Source of the DNA: an uncultured Erysipelotrichaceae bacterium
GTDB lineage: Bacteria; Bacillota_I; Bacilli_A; RF39; UBA660
Direction of reading: 5' to 3'
Assembly (NCBI GenBank): GCA_902766135.1
Contig: CACXCK010000131.1
Coordinates: 1-12,344 of the forward strand
Length of the DNA stretch: 12,344 bases
Part shown: piece by piece, positions 1 through 6,692 of the stretch
Layout: each line of letters begins with the position of its first letter
Position numbering within the stretch: the stretch's first letter is position 1
The notes under the pieces: generated by a model
Databases searched by the model: none
Told to the model about the DNA's origin: nothing
What the model saw: only the letters and a program-made list of their open reading frames with translations
Made by a program: the position numbers and the translations under genes

Positions 1-321
1 ATCAGGTGTATAACCAGATTCATACATAGACCACAAAATACGTCTGTTAACAGGTTTTAAACCATCTCTTAAATCAGGTAAAGCACGTGAAGTAATAACA
101 CTCATAGAATACTCTAAAAACGATGTTGAAACCTCATTTACTATATTATTTTCGGTTAAACTATCTCTTTCATGAAAATACCCACTAAAAGAAGTATTAG
201 CCACATGAATATCAATATCCTCATGAGTATTTTCGCTTTCTTCGTTATTAACTAAAGTATTTTCTCTTTCTTCATTTGCTCGTTCTAATAACTCATCTAA
301 ATTATTTTTTTCTTCATCCAT
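1..321 (-). CDS. gyrA: DNA gyrase subunit A, N-terminal 107 residues (3' end outside window)
   Basis: GyrA is the breakage-reunion subunit of DNA gyrase, the cytoplasmic type II topoisomerase that introduces negative supercoils. Only the first 107 codons lie in the window. The family's opening block is clear: TSFLEYSMSVITSRALPDL at about residues 66-84, then RDGLKPVNRRILWSM (85-99). The usual HRR after KPV reads NRR here. The ATG at 319-321 is preceded by AGGGGG about 7 nt upstream, and that Shine-Dalgarno overlaps the gyrB TAG stop. In B. subtilis GyrA the TSF motif begins near residue 20, so this protein has about 46 extra N-terminal residues, very rich in Glu and Asp. It lies 11 nt downstream of gyrB and is presumably co-transcribed with it. 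ParC is the alternative, but adjacency to gyrB and recF argues for GyrA. Confidence 0.95.
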   Translation of the reverse strand, partial: MDEEKNNLDELLERANEERENTLVNNEESENTHEDIDIHVANTSFSGYFHERDSLTENNIVNEVSTSFLEYSMSVITSRALPDLRDGLKPVNRRILWSMYESGYTPD

Positions 322-332
322 AACTACACCCC

Positions 333-2261
333 CTAAATATCTATATTAATTGCATATCCAGCATTTTCTACAATAAATTCTCTTCTAGGTTCTACTTCAT
401 CACCCATAAGTTTTTCAAATATTTGATCAGCCGCTACACAATCATCTACAGTGATTTTTCTTAAAACTCTTTTTTCAATATCCATAGTTGTTTCATTTAA
501 TTCTTCAGCATCCATTTCTCCCAAACCTTTCATTCGAGCAACTTCAGCCTTAGAACGAACATTTTCATCTAAACTATTCAAATATTCATCCCTTTGTTCT
601 TCATTTAAAACATATTTTCTAGTTCTACCATGCATAATTCTAAATAATGGTGGTTGAGCAGCATAAACATGACCTGCTTCAACAATTGGTCTAAAGAAAC
701 GATAAAAAAGCGTTAACAACAAAACTCTAATATGTGAACCATCAACATCAGCATCGGTCATGATTATTATCTTATCATAACGAAGTTTATCTAAATCAAA
801 TTCATCACCAATACCAGTTCCAAATGCTGTAATAATAGTCCTGATTTCTTCATTTCCAAGTGCTCTATCAAGCCTAGCTTTCTCAACATTTAAAATCTTT
901 CCTCTTAAAGGAAGAATCGCCTGAGTCATAGAATCTCTTCCCTTTTTAGCAGAACCACCGGCACTATCTCCCTCGACAATAAATATTTCAGATACCTTAG
1001 GATCCTTACTTTTACAGTCAGATAACTTTCCAAAGAAAGAAGAAACATTTAAATCACTTTTACGTGTTATTTCTCTTGCCTTTTTAGCGGCATTACGTGC
1101 TCTACAAGCAAGCATAGCCTTATTAACAATAGCCCTAGCATCTTCTGGATTTTCCATTAAAAATCTATCAAACCCAGTAGCAAAAACATTATCAGCAAGC
1201 CTTCTTACTTCACTATTACCAAGTCTTCCTTTTGTTTGCCCTTCAAACTGTGGATTAGGATGCTTACAAGATATAATCATTGTAAGACCTTCTTTAACAT
1301 CATCACCTGTTAAAGACTCATCCTTTTCTTTTAACATCCCACTCTTACGCGCATAATTATTTATAACTCTTGTTAAAGCACGTCTAACACCTTCTTCATG
1401 TGTACCACCATCATGCGTATTTATATTATTAACAAATGAATATATATTAGCATTATAACTAGTATTATACTGCAATGCTACTTCAAACATTACATTATCT
1501 TCTTCACCTTCTAAGTGAATAATATCTTCATGAATCGGTGTTTTGCCTTGATTAATAAATCTTACATATTCAGAAATACCACCTTCATAATGAAATATTT
1601 CTCCAGTGGTATCCTCATCATCTCTGTCATCTCTTAAAGTAAGTCTTAAACCTTTATTTAAAAATGCTAACTCTCTAGTTCTAACCTTTAATGTTTCGTA
1701 ATCATATATAGTCGTATCAAAAATAGTTGAATCCGGTTTAAATGTAACAGTAGTTCCGGTTCTATTTTCACTACACTCACCTACAACAGTAAGTTTTTGT
1801 TCTATCTTTCCACCATTTTTAAATTTAGTCTCATATACTTTACCACCTTTATAAACAGTCACTGTTACCCAATTAGATAAAGCATTAACAACAGAAGCTC
1901 CAACACCATGAAGTCCTCCACTAACTTTATAGCCTCCGCCGCCAAATTTTCCACCAGCATGTAACACTGTATAAACGGTTTCAACAGTTGAAATACCTGT
2001 CTTAGGATGAATATCTACTGGTATACCACGACCATCATCTTTTACTGTAATTGAATTATCTTTATTAATAACAATTTCAATGTTTTGGCAATAACCAGCT
2101 AAAGCTTCATCTATTGAGTTATCAACAATTTCCCATACTAGATGGTGAAGTCCTTTAACATCAGTTGTTCCAATATACATACCAGGTCTTTTTCTAACTG
2201 CCTCTAACCCTTCCAAAACTTGAATATCACTAGCCTCATAATGGCTACTATCTTCTTTCAT
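333..2261 (-). CDS. gyrB: DNA gyrase subunit B (ATPase and TOPRIM subunit)
   Basis: GyrB supplies the ATPase and the metal-binding TOPRIM domain of DNA gyrase. The protein has 642 residues, a normal full length for Firmicutes GyrB. Numbered from the chosen start: the GHKL ATPase has WEIVDNSIDEA (E44, N48), DDGRGIP (75-81) and GGLHGVG (115-121). The transducer has QTKGRLG with its ATP-contacting Lys at about 344. TOPRIM has EGDSAGGSA (430-438) and DADVDGSHI (503-511). The C-terminal tail is MKGLGEMD (577-584) and then ENAGYAINIDI. The same frame is open up to 2291, but I chose the ATG at 2259-2261 because GAGGAGGG sits 5-7 nt upstream and GyrB homology begins right after it. The start lies inside recF (14-nt overlap), which suggests translational coupling. 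The stop is TAG. Confidence 0.97.
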   Translation of the reverse strand: MKEDSSHYEASDIQVLEGLEAVRKRPGMYIGTTDVKGLHHLVWEIVDNSIDEALAGYCQNIEIVINKDNSITVKDDGRGIPVDIHPKTGISTVETVYTVLHAGGKFGGGGYKVSGGLHGVGASVVNALSNWVTVTVYKGGKVYETKFKNGGKIEQKLTVVGECSENRTGTTVTFKPDSTIFDTTIYDYETLKVRTRELAFLNKGLRLTLRDDRDDEDTTGEIFHYEGGISEYVRFINQGKTPIHEDIIHLEGEEDNVMFEVALQYNTSYNANIYSFVNNINTHDGGTHEEGVRRALTRVINNYARKSGMLKEKDESLTGDDVKEGLTMIISCKHPNPQFEGQTKGRLGNSEVRRLADNVFATGFDRFLMENPEDARAIVNKAMLACRARNAAKKAREITRKSDLNVSSFFGKLSDCKSKDPKVSEIFIVEGDSAGGSAKKGRDSMTQAILPLRGKILNVEKARLDRALGNEEIRTIITAFGTGIGDEFDLDKLRYDKIIIMTDADVDGSHIRVLLLTLFYRFFRPIVEAGHVYAAQPPLFRIMHGRTRKYVLNEEQRDEYLNSLDENVRSKAEVARMKGLGEMDAEELNETTMDIEKRVLRKITVDDCVAADQIFEKLMGDEVEPRREFIVENAGYAINIDI

Positions 2262-3354
2262 GTACACCCTCCTCAATAATACTTCCATCACTTATCTTAA
2301 ATTTCTTATAACCATACTGATTTATTGATGGAAATAAATCTAAATCAGTAGTTGTAATAAATGTTTGAATATTATCATCCAATAATTTTAAAATATTATC
2401 TTTTTTCTCTTTGTCAAGTTCACTAAATAAATCATCTAATATTAATATTGGATAACTATCCTTAACTTTTTTAAATATTTCTATTTCACTAAATTTATAA
2501 GCAATAATAGCGTTCTTTTGTTGGCCTTCACTACCATATTTCTTAAAATCCTTACTATTTAAAACAAATCTTAAGTCATCAGTATGTACACCCAAATGTG
2601 TTTTTCCAAAAGTTAAATCTTTATCTAGATATTTATTATAAAGACTTAATAATGCATCCCTATCTAAATTATTATAATCAGATAAATATTCCAATTTAAC
2701 ACCTTTTACACCAGTTATTTTTTCATAAAAATAACCAACATACTCATTTATCATATCAATAAATTTTTTTCTTCTAACATGTAAATAAATACCATAAGAA
2801 ACTAATTTTTCTGTTAGAATATTCAGATAAGATAAATCCTTTGTATGATTAATAAACATTTGTTTTAAATAAGCATTTCTTTGTTTTAATACCTTACTAT
2901 AATAACTCAAATAACGAAGATATTCTAAATCTAACTCAGAAATAGAAATATTTAATGTTTTCCTCCTGGTACTTGGCGTATCTTTAATAAATCTTAAATC
3001 ATCTGGATTAAATAAAACAATTGGTAATTTTGAGACATAATCACTCAATTTAGCAACTTTATTATTATTAATCTTCACATTTTTACCATCTTTATTAATT
3101 ATAATGGAATAATTGGTACGAAAACTATCTAAACTAGTTCCCTCTACTTTACACAAAGACTCACCATCTTTTACTAAAGTTTTATCACCAACAATTCTAA
3201 AACTTCTAGTTAAAGCCAAAACATATATAGCTTCAACTAAATTAGTCTTACCAGAACCATTCTTTCCATATATAATATTTAAATTAGGATGAAATGAAAC
3301 TTCTAAGTTCAAATAATTTCTAAAATTTACAAGTTTCAAAAAAGTAAGTTTCAT
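2248..3354 (-). CDS. recF: RecF, DNA replication and repair ATPase
   Basis: RecF is an SMC/ABC-like ATPase that, with RecO and RecR, helps load RecA at gaps and stalled forks. The 368-residue length is typical. Visible motifs are Walker A GKNGSGKT (30-37), the ABC signature SEGQQK (275-280), and Walker B with D-loop PILILDDLFSELD (302-314). The family more often has GxNAQGKT in Walker A. It also usually has GPHRDD where this protein reads GVHTDD (255-260), so the Arg of that block is replaced by Thr. The ATG at 3352-3354 follows AAGGGGC at about 8 nt. The 3' end overlaps gyrB by 14 nt. A TGATATAAT extended -10 element lies 68-76 nt upstream, so recF-gyrB-gyrA may be transcribed independently of the upstream ComK-like gene. 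Confidence 0.96.
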   Translation of the reverse strand: MKLTFLKLVNFRNYLNLEVSFHPNLNIIYGKNGSGKTNLVEAIYVLALTRSFRIVGDKTLVKDGESLCKVEGTSLDSFRTNYSIIINKDGKNVKINNNKVAKLSDYVSKLPIVLFNPDDLRFIKDTPSTRRKTLNISISELDLEYLRYLSYYSKVLKQRNAYLKQMFINHTKDLSYLNILTEKLVSYGIYLHVRRKKFIDMINEYVGYFYEKITGVKGVKLEYLSDYNNLDRDALLSLYNKYLDKDLTFGKTHLGVHTDDLRFVLNSKDFKKYGSEGQQKNAIIAYKFSEIEIFKKVKDSYPILILDDLFSELDKEKKDNILKLLDDNIQTFITTTDLDLFPSINQYGYKKFKISDGSIIEEGVHERR

Positions 3355-3421
3355 AAAATTGCCCCTTAATTTGCGATTTAAGAAATTTTAATATAGAACT
3401 AATACACCTATACCTAGATAC

Positions 3422-3450
3422 ATTATATCACAAAAATAGATAATTTAAAA
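3422..3450 (-). promoter_or_regulatory. Putative extended -10 promoter for recF-gyrB-gyrA
   Basis: Read on the minus strand, the spacer between the ComK-like gene and recF carries TGATATAAT, a perfect TATAAT preceded by TGn (hexamer at 3422-3427). Seventeen nt upstream is TTTTAA (3445-3450), a poor -35 that overlaps the last codons of the ComK-like gene. Extended -10 promoters tolerate a weak -35. This would leave a leader of roughly 60 nt before recF. The call rests on sequence match only, in very AT-rich DNA. Confidence 0.5.
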
Positions 3451-3897
3451 CGTTTTTCTTCCTCTTAATACACTTTCTAACCTACTTGCTCTAAGTATTT
3501 GATTATTAATAGTCCCAAATGGTACATTTACATTAATTTTAACGCCATTTTGATATTCCAAAACCACAAAATAACCATTATTATAATAGTTTTTTAACCA
3601 CTTTAAACCAATCCAAGAAGTATTATGATATCTAGTAGAACAAGTTGGAAAAAATATTAATTCTCGTGTTTCATCAACAACAATTGGCGGTTTATACCGA
3701 ATACCAATTAACTTTTCCGTTCCTTTTTTTCGCCCATCATAAGAACTACCATAAACCAAACAACTCTCTTTAATAATATCCAAAGTAGACTTATCAACAT
3801 GATACACACTGTTATTTTCATATACCAAAGACTCACTATCACTTAAAGGTAATAACGCTAAAGTATAATCATTTATCTCATAATCCCTAATCTTCAT
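3445..3897 (-). CDS. comK: ComK-family competence transcription factor-like protein (short form)
   Basis: I recognise this as ComK-like from blocks that match my memory of B. subtilis ComK, not from a search. YEINDYTLALLP (6-17) matches YEVNGATIAVLP. YGSSYDGRKKGT (49-60) matches FGSSYAGRKAGT. YKPPIVVD (68-75) matches HKPPIMVD. FFPTCSTR (82-89) matches FPTLSSTR, and the block continues to W95. TINNQILRASRL (129-140) matches SFENQVYRTAWL. B. subtilis ComK (192 residues) activates its own gene and the DNA-uptake genes by binding paired AAAAN5TTTT boxes. This protein stops at residue 150 and lacks the last 40 or so residues, which in B. subtilis include the FMLYP segment bound by MecA for ClpCP degradation. 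The ATG at 3895-3897 has AAGGAGA about 6 nt upstream. It occupies the position of yaaA/rlbA between dnaN and recF. It has no S4 domain. Family assignment is fairly firm, but a role in competence is inference. Confidence 0.85.
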   Translation of the reverse strand: MKIRDYEINDYTLALLPLSDSESLVYENNSVYHVDKSTLDIIKESCLVYGSSYDGRKKGTEKLIGIRYKPPIVVDETRELIFFPTCSTRYHNTSWIGLKWLKNYYNNGYFVVLEYQNGVKINVNVPFGTINNQILRASRLESVLRGRKTF

Positions 3898-3918
3898 ATC
3901 TTCTCCTTCAAAAATTAA

Positions 3919-3933
3919 GTGTTACTTTAACAC
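3919..3933. promoter_or_regulatory. Perfect inverted repeat in the comK-like promoter (candidate operator)
   Basis: GTGTTA-CTT-TAACAC is a perfect dyad with 6-bp arms and a 3-nt centre. It lies 22-36 nt upstream of the ComK-like ATG, where the -10 region is expected relative to the TTGACA at 3951-3956. A protein bound here would sit on the promoter. It could also be a small RNA hairpin in the leader. It is not the AAAAN5TTTT box described for B. subtilis ComK, so the binding protein is unknown. Confidence 0.5.
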
Positions 3934-3956
3934 ATAAAAAAAGAAAAAAGTGTCAA
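3927..3956 (-). promoter_or_regulatory. Putative promoter of the comK-like gene
   Basis: On the minus strand a perfect -35 TTGACA (3951-3956) is followed, after 18 nt of mostly T, by TGTTAA (3927-3932). That is only a weak -10 match. The -35 abuts the T-run of the dnaN terminator (3955-3959). A consensus -35 with a poor -10 fits an activator-dependent or repressible promoter, and the dyad at 3919-3933 overlaps the -10 position. The exact hexamers are uncertain. Confidence 0.5.
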
Positions 3957-3982
3957 AAAAACACGAATCATTCATTCGTGTT
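3955..3982 (-). terminator. Rho-independent terminator of dnaN, overlapping its stop codon
   Basis: Read on the minus strand, AACACGAAT (3982-3974) and ATTCGTGTT (3968-3960) form a 9-bp stem with a 5-nt loop. The T-run of 3959-3955 follows directly, inside a longer TTTTTTT stretch that includes the stem end. The first stem arm includes bases of the dnaN TAA stop (3981-3983). There is no T-tract on the plus-strand side, so it acts leftward. It separates dnaA-dnaN transcription from the ComK-like gene. Confidence 0.85.
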
Positions 3983-5099
3983 AATATGTTTTGATTGGTA
4001 ATATTAATTGAATTAGAGATTCATCTGTTAATGATTTAACAACAATTGGCTTAACATCATTATTAAGAAGAATTAATATATCATCATCCTTAATTGTTTT
4101 TAAAGCTTCTAGCATATATCTAGCTGAAAAAGAAATATCAATATTAGCTTTATCATCAGTATCTATATTTAGATACTCCTCAGTTTTACCAATCTCAGAA
4201 GCATATGAATTAATAATCATTTGCTTTTTATCTATCTTCATTTTAATAATATTTTTATCTTTTCCTTGTGTAAGCAAAGCTGCTCTATCAACTGCCCCAA
4301 CAAAATCGTCTCTCTTTACCTGAACAATAATTTCAAACTCCGTAGGAATAAGATTTGATGTATTAGGATAACTTCCAGATAATATATTAGTTTGAAATTT
4401 AATATTTTTATATTGAAATAACACTCTATTATTAAACACACTCATGTTAACATCATCATCATCCACTAAAATATGTTCAAGTTCTGTAACATTTCTTCCT
4501 GGTATAACAATATTAATATCTTCTTCAATAGGTGTATCCAACTTAATATTCTTCTTAGCTAGCCTATAAGAATCAGTCGCAATACACTCCAAATAATCAC
4601 CATTAATCTTCATATTTAATCCAGTAAGAATAGGTCTTAACTCTTGATTTGATATAGCAAATGAAGTTTGATTAATTAATTCCTTTAAAACATTTCCCTT
4701 TAAAACAATAGGATCTTTATGACTTGATAACTTAATACTAGGATATTCAGTAGGATCCATACAATTCAAATTATATTGATTAGAATCAGAATAAATCTTT
4801 AACTTTAAACTATCTTCCATCTCAAATTGAATAATATCACTAGGCATTTTTCTAATAAGTTCCAATATATACTTACTACCTATAACAATTGTTCCTTCAC
4901 TATCAATACTTCTTATATTTTTACTATCTATAAAAGTTTCAATAGTAAGTTCACTATCACTGGCCATTAAAGTTAATCCATCTTTCTTTAATTCGAACTT
5001 AATACCGTTTAATACAGGAATAACATTCTTTGTTGATATCCCTCTAATAACATTATTTAAATTTTCTAATAATACTGTTTTATCAATTGCAAATTTCAT
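3981..5099 (-). CDS. dnaN: DNA polymerase III beta subunit (sliding clamp)
   Basis: The beta clamp is a ring-shaped homodimer that tethers DNA polymerase III and other partners to DNA. The 372-residue length is normal for three clamp domains. The N-terminus MKFAIDKTVLLENLNNVIRG, the central TGLNMKI and ATDSYRLA segments (about 155-180) and the C-terminus QLILPIKTY are all family hallmarks; the last is the usual LILPVRTY with I for V and K for R. The ATG at 5097-5099 is preceded by AAGGAAA at about 8 nt. It lies 149 bp downstream of dnaA in the usual dnaA-dnaN order. The stop codon is built into a strong terminator. No good sigma-A promoter was found in the spacer, so readthrough from dnaA is likely. 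Confidence 0.97.
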   Translation of the reverse strand: MKFAIDKTVLLENLNNVIRGISTKNVIPVLNGIKFELKKDGLTLMASDSELTIETFIDSKNIRSIDSEGTIVIGSKYILELIRKMPSDIIQFEMEDSLKLKIYSDSNQYNLNCMDPTEYPSIKLSSHKDPIVLKGNVLKELINQTSFAISNQELRPILTGLNMKINGDYLECIATDSYRLAKKNIKLDTPIEEDINIVIPGRNVTELEHILVDDDDVNMSVFNNRVLFQYKNIKFQTNILSGSYPNTSNLIPTEFEIIVQVKRDDFVGAVDRAALLTQGKDKNIIKMKIDKKQMIINSYASEIGKTEEYLNIDTDDKANIDISFSARYMLEALKTIKDDDILILLNNDVKPIVVKSLTDESLIQLILPIKTY

Positions 5100-5248
5100 A
5101 ATAATTTTCCTTCTTTCCTTTTTATTTATATTATTATACTTATTATAGTGTGGATAATGTGGATAACTTTTTATAATCTCTTATATATAAACAAAAATTG
5201 TCGATTTTTGATGTTAATAATTATCCACTTATTAACTTTTTATACACA
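5100..5248. other. dnaA-dnaN intergenic part of oriC (candidate unwinding region)
   Basis: This 149-bp AT-rich spacer holds two abutting perfect DnaA boxes, TGTGGATAA at 5149-5157 and 5158-5166. It also holds a TTATCCACT box at 5221-5229 and a TTATACACA box at 5240-5248, each with one mismatch. In B. subtilis the equivalent spacer (incC) contains the site where DnaA opens the duplex. A 7-bp dyad, CAAAAAT/ATTTTTG, lies at 5192-5210; it could be a weak hairpin after dnaA, although it has no GC clamp. Confidence 0.75.
5121..5147 (-). other. Candidate DnaA-trio tract beside tandem DnaA boxes
   Basis: On the minus strand the two TTATCCACA boxes are followed after one base by TATAATAAGTATAATAATA and then TAAATAA, a run dominated by TAA and TA-type triplets. 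DnaA-trio elements, defined in B. subtilis as repeated 3'-[G/A]A[T/A]-5' triplets next to DnaA boxes, guide DnaA onto single-stranded DNA. The match is suggestive, but such triplets arise easily in AT-rich DNA, and the GC-rich spacer seen in B. subtilis is missing. Confidence 0.45.
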
Positions 5249-6661
5249 TTACATTTTATTTTGAATTTCTTTTAGTATCTGTTCTAACCCTGGATTATTC
5301 TTTAAATCTTGTCCTATTTTCTCACAAGCGTGGATAACTGTTGAATGGTCTCTCCCACCAAATTCGAGCCCTATACGATTTAAGTTCTCTTCAGTTAAGG
5401 TCCTAGCTAAATACATTGCAATCTGCCGTGGATAAGCTATATCATTACTCCTCCTCTTCCCTTTTAAATCAGAAATCGTTATATGATAATGGTCAGCCAC
5501 AGCTTTTTGAATACCCTCAATACTGTTGGTCTGATATCTATTTATATTAACATAATCTGCAAGAGCTTCAATTGCAAAATTTAAATCTACCTTTTCAGGA
5601 ACAATCATTGCGGCGTAAGCCATTAATCTATTTATCGTCCCCTCTAAGAATCTAACGTCATTTGGACAACTATTTGCTATATAATCAATAACATTTTCAT
5701 CAACCTTTAAGGATATAGACATTTTCTCTAGCTTAGCTCTAATAATTTTACATCTTAAATCATAATCAGGTGGATAAATATCAACAGGTAGCCCCCACAT
5801 GAATCTGCTTCGAAGTCGCTCTTCTAAAAGCTTTAAGTCATCAGGACTACGATCTGAACTGATTATTATTTGCTTATTTGATTGATGTAGACTATTAAAA
5901 GTATGGAAAAATTCTTGTTGTGTCTTCTCTGCTCCTACTAAATACTGAATATCATCTATTATTAAAACATCAATATCTCGATATTTCTTCTTAAAATTAG
6001 AAGCTTCTTTAACATTATTACTACTACCATTATTAATAATATTTACATATTCATCTTTAAACATCTCACTAGTAGTATACAATACCTTCTTTTTAGAATG
6101 ACTGGCTATATAATTTCCAATCGCATGCATCAAATGTGTTTTACCAAGTCCACTTTTACCATATATAAATAAAGGATTATGCACTGTTCCTGGTTGCTCC
6201 GCCACAATCATCCCTGCCGTTTTGGCTAGTCTATTAGAATCACCAACAATATAATTATCAAAATTAAGTTCAGGTATCAAGTTAGACTCCCAATCATCTA
6301 GTGAATCTTTAGTATCATCAGGAACATCATGAATTCCTTCAGGCTCATAATCATCAATTTGAATAGATTCAATTTTTTTATTCTTTTCTTCGGTTAATGG
6401 TAAATAATCCTTAATTTCTTCCTTCAGTAGAAACTCAAAATCAAAGTTTTTATTAAAATACTTATAAAAAGCTTGATCTAACAATGAAAAATAGTTTTTT
6501 ACTAAAACAGTCTTATGCATAGGCATAGGAACTTCTATATAAACTTTATTATCATCTATTTTTATAAGTTTTAACTTCTGAAACCAAGCTGTAAATGACG
6601 CGGGATTAACTTCATTAGATATATCATTTAAAACAGATTGCCAAAGAGCATTTTGATCCAT
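5249..6661 (-). CDS. dnaA: Chromosomal replication initiator protein DnaA
   Basis: DnaA is the AAA+ protein that binds DnaA boxes and opens oriC. At 470 residues it is full length. Domain I (about 1-85) has LWQSVLNDI and FTAWFQKLKL. A short acidic linker follows at about 95-128. The AAA+ domain has Walker A GKSGLGKT (168-175), Walker B LIIDD (233-237) and the arginine-finger segment RLRSRF (282-287). Domain IV carries the box-binding signature GGRDHSTVIHA (435-445). The usual GGxGLGKT reads GKSGLGKT here, and RFEWGL reads RFMWGL; neither removes a catalytic residue. The ATG at 6659-6661 follows GGGGTGG. DnaA boxes flank the gene on both sides, consistent with autoregulation. Three box-like sequences inside the gene fall on conserved codons. 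Confidence 0.98.
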   Translation of the reverse strand: MDQNALWQSVLNDISNEVNPASFTAWFQKLKLIKIDDNKVYIEVPMPMHKTVLVKNYFSLLDQAFYKYFNKNFDFEFLLKEEIKDYLPLTEEKNKKIESIQIDDYEPEGIHDVPDDTKDSLDDWESNLIPELNFDNYIVGDSNRLAKTAGMIVAEQPGTVHNPLFIYGKSGLGKTHLMHAIGNYIASHSKKKVLYTTSEMFKDEYVNIINNGSSNNVKEASNFKKKYRDIDVLIIDDIQYLVGAEKTQQEFFHTFNSLHQSNKQIIISSDRSPDDLKLLEERLRSRFMWGLPVDIYPPDYDLRCKIIRAKLEKMSISLKVDENVIDYIANSCPNDVRFLEGTINRLMAYAAMIVPEKVDLNFAIEALADYVNINRYQTNSIEGIQKAVADHYHITISDLKGKRRSNDIAYPRQIAMYLARTLTEENLNRIGLEFGGRDHSTVIHACEKIGQDLKNNPGLEQILKEIQNKM

Positions 6662-6681
6662 TTAACCACCCCACTAACCAC

Positions 6682-6691
6682 TTGTTAACAA
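6682..6691. repeat. 10-bp palindrome in the dnaA leader
   Basis: TTGTTAACAA is a perfect palindrome located 21-30 bp upstream of the dnaA ATG. It lies where transcription would begin from the candidate -10 at 6693-6698. It could be an operator or simply chance in AT-rich DNA. Confidence 0.35.
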
Positions 6692-6692
6692 T

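Noticed and set aside
451..657. 68-codon plus-strand open frame inside gyrB
   Set aside because: It is antisense to a conserved gene, has no ribosome site and is explained by codon structure of gyrB.
2262..2291. Possible upstream start for gyrB at 2291, adding ten residues
   Set aside because: The extra residues lie deep in recF, have no Shine-Dalgarno and are not GyrB-like, while the ATG at 2261 has GAGGAGGG at good spacing.
3445..3897. The dnaN-recF gene as the usual S4-domain YaaA/RlbA
   Set aside because: At 150 residues it is twice the expected size and has no S4 motif; its blocks match ComK.
3898..3960. A paired K-box (AAAAN5TTTT) for ComK autoregulation
   Set aside because: Only a single 7-of-8 half (3911-3923) was found, expected by chance in this base composition.
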